Virus record (IMG/VR): IMGVR_UViG_3300021440_000091
Span: 1 to 30,189 of that record
Strand: one strand, 5' to 3'
DNA: 30,189 bases
Source of the DNA: a virus
The notes beneath the pieces are model-generated. The model searched no databases, was not told the DNA's origin, and saw nothing but the letters and a program-made list of their open reading frames with translations. This document shows positions 28,378 to 30,189 of this stretch, one piece after another. The position numbers and the translations under genes were made by a program. Numbering within the stretch: position 1 is the first letter of the stretch; the number at the start of each line of letters is the position of its first letter.

Positions 28378-28645
28378 ACCTTCTGGTGTACCCGGCAGTA
28401 AGGAAAACATTTTTCAACGTCATCTTAACCGATGCTTTTTCAAGGAAGGAGAAGAAGTTTGCTTTAAGAAACCAAGGCGTAATCCCACTAGAGGGATTGT
28501 CCTTAAAATTTTAAAGGACTTTTCACAGGTAACTTGGACTCAAGGTGGGGCTATTCCCAACTATATCCAATTGGCTGTGGAAGATAAGAAAACTGGAAAC
28601 ACACTCCATGTGTGGACTTGTGAAAATAAGTTGAGGAAAACATGA
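28313..28645 (+). CDS. Unrecognised basic protein, 110 residues, TTG start
   Basis: The start is a TTG at 28313, preceded by GGAGGAG at the right distance; no ATG or GTG in frame has such support. It lies 65 nt inside the upstream gene. The product is basic with a middle part EGEEVCFKKPRRNPTRGIVLKI and then FSQVTWTQGGAIPNYIQLAVEDKK, the look of a small beta-barrel domain of the SH3/KOW type. That likeness is weak and gives no function. The stop overlaps the next start (ATGA). Confidence 0.55.
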   Translation: MLTFVINKPKKTGKTLSLALSKPSGVPGSKENIFQRHLNRCFFKEGEEVCFKKPRRNPTRGIVLKILKDFSQVTWTQGGAIPNYIQLAVEDKKTGNTLHVWTCENKLRKT

Positions 28646-28950
28646 TGAAATTTATTTTTGTAGACCGCCGGCAACAAGAGAAGGTACAGTTCCATGTAGA
28701 TGGCTTGCGTCAAATGGAGCCTTATGCTTTGGCAATCAAGGCGTTTGACTCTAATAGTATTGAACCTGCTATCCAAGGTGGGACATGCTTCATGGCGCAT
28801 GAGCGTGATGTTGATGTGGTTGTATTGGCTTTGGCCAAGGCACACCCCGGTAAAGAAGTAACTGTATGGAGTATGGAATCCGCTGGTGTTTGCCCTCCTG
28901 CAGAATTTGTTCAAAAGAAAGTGACCAAAGATGGTATCCTCCCTGTCTAA
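28642..28950 (+). CDS. Unrecognised protein, 102 residues, upstream of the amidotransferase
   Basis: GAGG precedes a double ATG; I use the first, which overlaps the previous stop (ATGA). The protein begins MMKFIFVDRRQQEKVQFHVDG. It has an alpha/beta pattern with CFMAHERDVDVVVLALAKAHPGKE and a C-terminal stretch PAEFVQKKVTKDGILPV. It overlaps the amidotransferase gene by 20 nt, so the two are probably made together. I do not recognise the family. Confidence 0.6.
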   Translation: MMKFIFVDRRQQEKVQFHVDGLRQMEPYALAIKAFDSNSIEPAIQGGTCFMAHERDVDVVVLALAKAHPGKEVTVWSMESAGVCPPAEFVQKKVTKDGILPV

Positions 28951-29611
28951 TCGACTGAAAGTTAGTACCCTATACTCAGGGTTTTATGGTGATAACGGCT
29001 ATCCTTTTGCCAATTTTGCTGAGCGTGTAGTCAGGGCTGATGGCCCAGAGGACATACAAGACAAGGACTCTATGCTTATTCTTTGGGGGGGTACTGATAT
29101 CAACCCCAAATTGTATGGGCATGAAGAATCCAAGTACACGTATGCAGGTGCTCCTCGTCGTGATTTGGTGGAATGGAAGCTTCTTCATAAAGCGGTTGCC
29201 CTTGGTATCCCCATTATTGGTATTTGTCGTGGTGCTCAAATGCTGTGTGCAGCAGCAGGTGGGTTTCTTCTGCAAGATGTACCCAATCATGCAGGATATG
29301 GTCACATGGTTACCACAAAGGATAACACCGAGTTTTACACCAATACAATACATCACCAAATGATGTGTGGTTTGGAAAAGACAGATCATGAGTTGGTTGC
29401 TTGGACTACTCCCAAAGACCCCAACAAACACTACACTTATCAGAAAGATCAACGGTATATTCTTCCCGAAGGGTTTGTTGAGCCGGAGTTTGTGTTCTTT
29501 AAAAAGATTAAAGGATACGCTATCCAATGGCATCCAGAAGCGATGGACTTGGACTCTCCCGCCACAAAATACATTCACGAATATCTGGAGAAAACCTATG
29601 ACAAAGGATGA
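28931..29611 (+). CDS. Class I glutamine amidotransferase / PuuD-like hydrolase
   Basis: A 226-residue protein with the full catalytic set: nucleophile C99 in GIPIIGICRGAQML, and H201 and E203 in IQWHPEAMD. The motif LILWGGTDINPKLYG (49-63) matches the peptidase C26 / gamma-glutamyl-GABA hydrolase branch (LLPGGGDVNPALYG type), which supplies ammonia from glutamine or hydrolyses gamma-glutamyl amides. No synthetase domain is fused. Known phage members often sit beside ATP-grasp or amidoligase genes that make isopeptide-like bonds; none is visible here, but the window ends about 580 bases later. The start at 28931 has a weak RBS and overlaps the upstream gene by 20 nt, so it is less certain than the fold. 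Confidence 0.88.
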   Translation: MVSSLSNRLKVSTLYSGFYGDNGYPFANFAERVVRADGPEDIQDKDSMLILWGGTDINPKLYGHEESKYTYAGAPRRDLVEWKLLHKAVALGIPIIGICRGAQMLCAAAGGFLLQDVPNHAGYGHMVTTKDNTEFYTNTIHHQMMCGLEKTDHELVAWTTPKDPNKHYTYQKDQRYILPEGFVEPEFVFFKKIKGYAIQWHPEAMDLDSPATKYIHEYLEKTYDKG

Positions 29612-29897
29612 AGCTGGATTCGCCTATGCCTTTTTGAAAGCACACGCTTGTGTGCAGCGACACACAGGAGAAATTAAAATGGCTGGTGGATGTTGTGGGC
29701 AAGTAGAAAGTTCTTTGTCCTTACTCCCTTATGATGCTTTTCCAAAGCAAAATCCACCGAGGGCTCCCCGTAACTTTTACGCAGGGTATAGGCCTTTTAA
29801 ACTGGAGCATTACACTTCATTTTATGTTTCAGAAGAGAATACTCCTTTTGTGTTTCAGTTCTATGAGCATCAACCTAATGATGGGTACAAGACATGA
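29598..29897 (+). CDS. Unrecognised protein, 99 residues
   Basis: The ATG at 29598 has GGAG 7 nt upstream and lies 14 nt inside the amidotransferase gene; a longer frame from 29367 is a shadow. The product starts MTKDEAGFAYAFLKAHACVQRHTG, then has KMAGGCCGQVES with a CC pair, and is rich in aromatic residues to the end (NFYAGYRPFKLEHYTSFY). It could be a partner of the amidotransferase, with which it is co-translated. No family is recognised. Confidence 0.6.
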   Translation: MTKDEAGFAYAFLKAHACVQRHTGEIKMAGGCCGQVESSLSLLPYDAFPKQNPPRAPRNFYAGYRPFKLEHYTSFYVSEENTPFVFQFYEHQPNDGYKT

Positions 29898-30189
29898 TAT
29901 ATTCTATTTACTATGGTGACGGTAAAGGGTATAAAGACCCAACTCGTTGGAAAGGGCATTTTGTATCTTTAGAGATACGAGACAATTACAACAAGATTAA
30001 TGAAGGAAGGGGGTTTAGTGTTCTTGACTTTGTTCGTACTCATCTTGACCATAATCAAAAAGATACCTTCTATTTTTTGATTACCAAGATAGGGGGGCAG
30101 TACGATACCTTTACTGCGGAAGTAGAAGAACAGGGAGTAAAGGACTATATTGTGTTGGAAACCAAGAATGGTATTTGGAATTCTAACTA
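29894..30189 (+). CDS. Unrecognised protein, N-terminal part, runs off the window
   Basis: The ATG overlaps the previous stop (ATGA). About 98 residues are visible without a stop: MIYSIYYGDGKGYKDPTRWKG first, then FSVLDFVRTHLDHNQKDTFYF and IGGQYDTFTAEVEEQGVKDY. It looks like a compact alpha/beta or beta-rich protein. The final two bases are TA, so the stop may be the next codon or the gene may continue. No family is recognised. Confidence 0.55.
   Translation, partial: MIYSIYYGDGKGYKDPTRWKGHFVSLEIRDNYNKINEGRGFSVLDFVRTHLDHNQKDTFYFLITKIGGQYDTFTAEVEEQGVKDYIVLETKNGIWNSN

Noticed and set aside
28976-29578. 200-residue open frame on the minus strand
   Set aside because: It is antisense to the amidotransferase gene, whose catalytic motifs are complete, and has no RBS or context.

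Overview
The window is part of an AT-rich, tailed double-stranded DNA phage genome (or prophage), most likely a podovirus of a Gram-negative host. A P22-like set of portal, tail-adaptor and DNA-stabilisation proteins, large internal (ejection) proteins and the absence of tail-sheath, tube or tape-measure genes point to a short tail. An Rz/Rz1 spanin pair and lipoprotein signal peptides point to a host with an outer membrane. I do not name a genus. No integrase, phage RNA polymerase or DNA polymerase lies in the window.

Left arm (1-21640, all on the minus strand, read right to left): a signal-peptide protein, small terminase, two overlapping HNH endonucleases, a lysine-rich mini-protein, a tRNA-Trp, large terminase, portal, a small conserved protein, scaffold, a GroES-like co-chaperonin, two small proteins, a probable decoration protein and the major capsid protein. 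These are followed by small structural proteins, a terminator, a LamG-like protein and a tail-fibre cassette, then holin and spanins, tail adaptor, DNA-stabilisation protein, three probable ejection proteins and finally the start of a GH24 endolysin, cut by the window edge. Most junctions are TAATG or ATGA overlaps, so this is a translationally coupled late operon. It is probably driven by a near-consensus sigma70 promoter at 21692-21720.

The divergent control region (about 21641-22669) has no convincing gene. It holds the leftward promoter, a 102-bp pure A/T tract, several palindromes, three consensus DnaA boxes in 54 bp and the first rightward promoters. It is a strong candidate for a replication origin combined with a divergent switch.

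Right arm (22670-30189, plus strand except one HNH gene): many small, mostly unrecognised early-type genes. Two are preceded by related promoter/operator modules, and a TTTAAA-spacer-TTTAAA motif recurs between genes. The arm also has tRNA-Leu(UAA), tRNA-Arg(UCU), a possible 2OG-Fe(II) oxygenase, a proline-rich lipoprotein, a zinc-binding mini-protein and a class I glutamine amidotransferase near the right edge.

The most striking feature is at 26884-27349. A tRNA-Arg(UCU) gene appears split in two by a cassette holding a minus-strand HNH endonuclease, an intact tRNA-Arg(UCU) with the same anticodon arm, and a perfect consensus promoter that drives the endonuclease antisense through the intact tRNA. 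It looks like a mobile endonuclease that breaks a tRNA gene and brings its own replacement.
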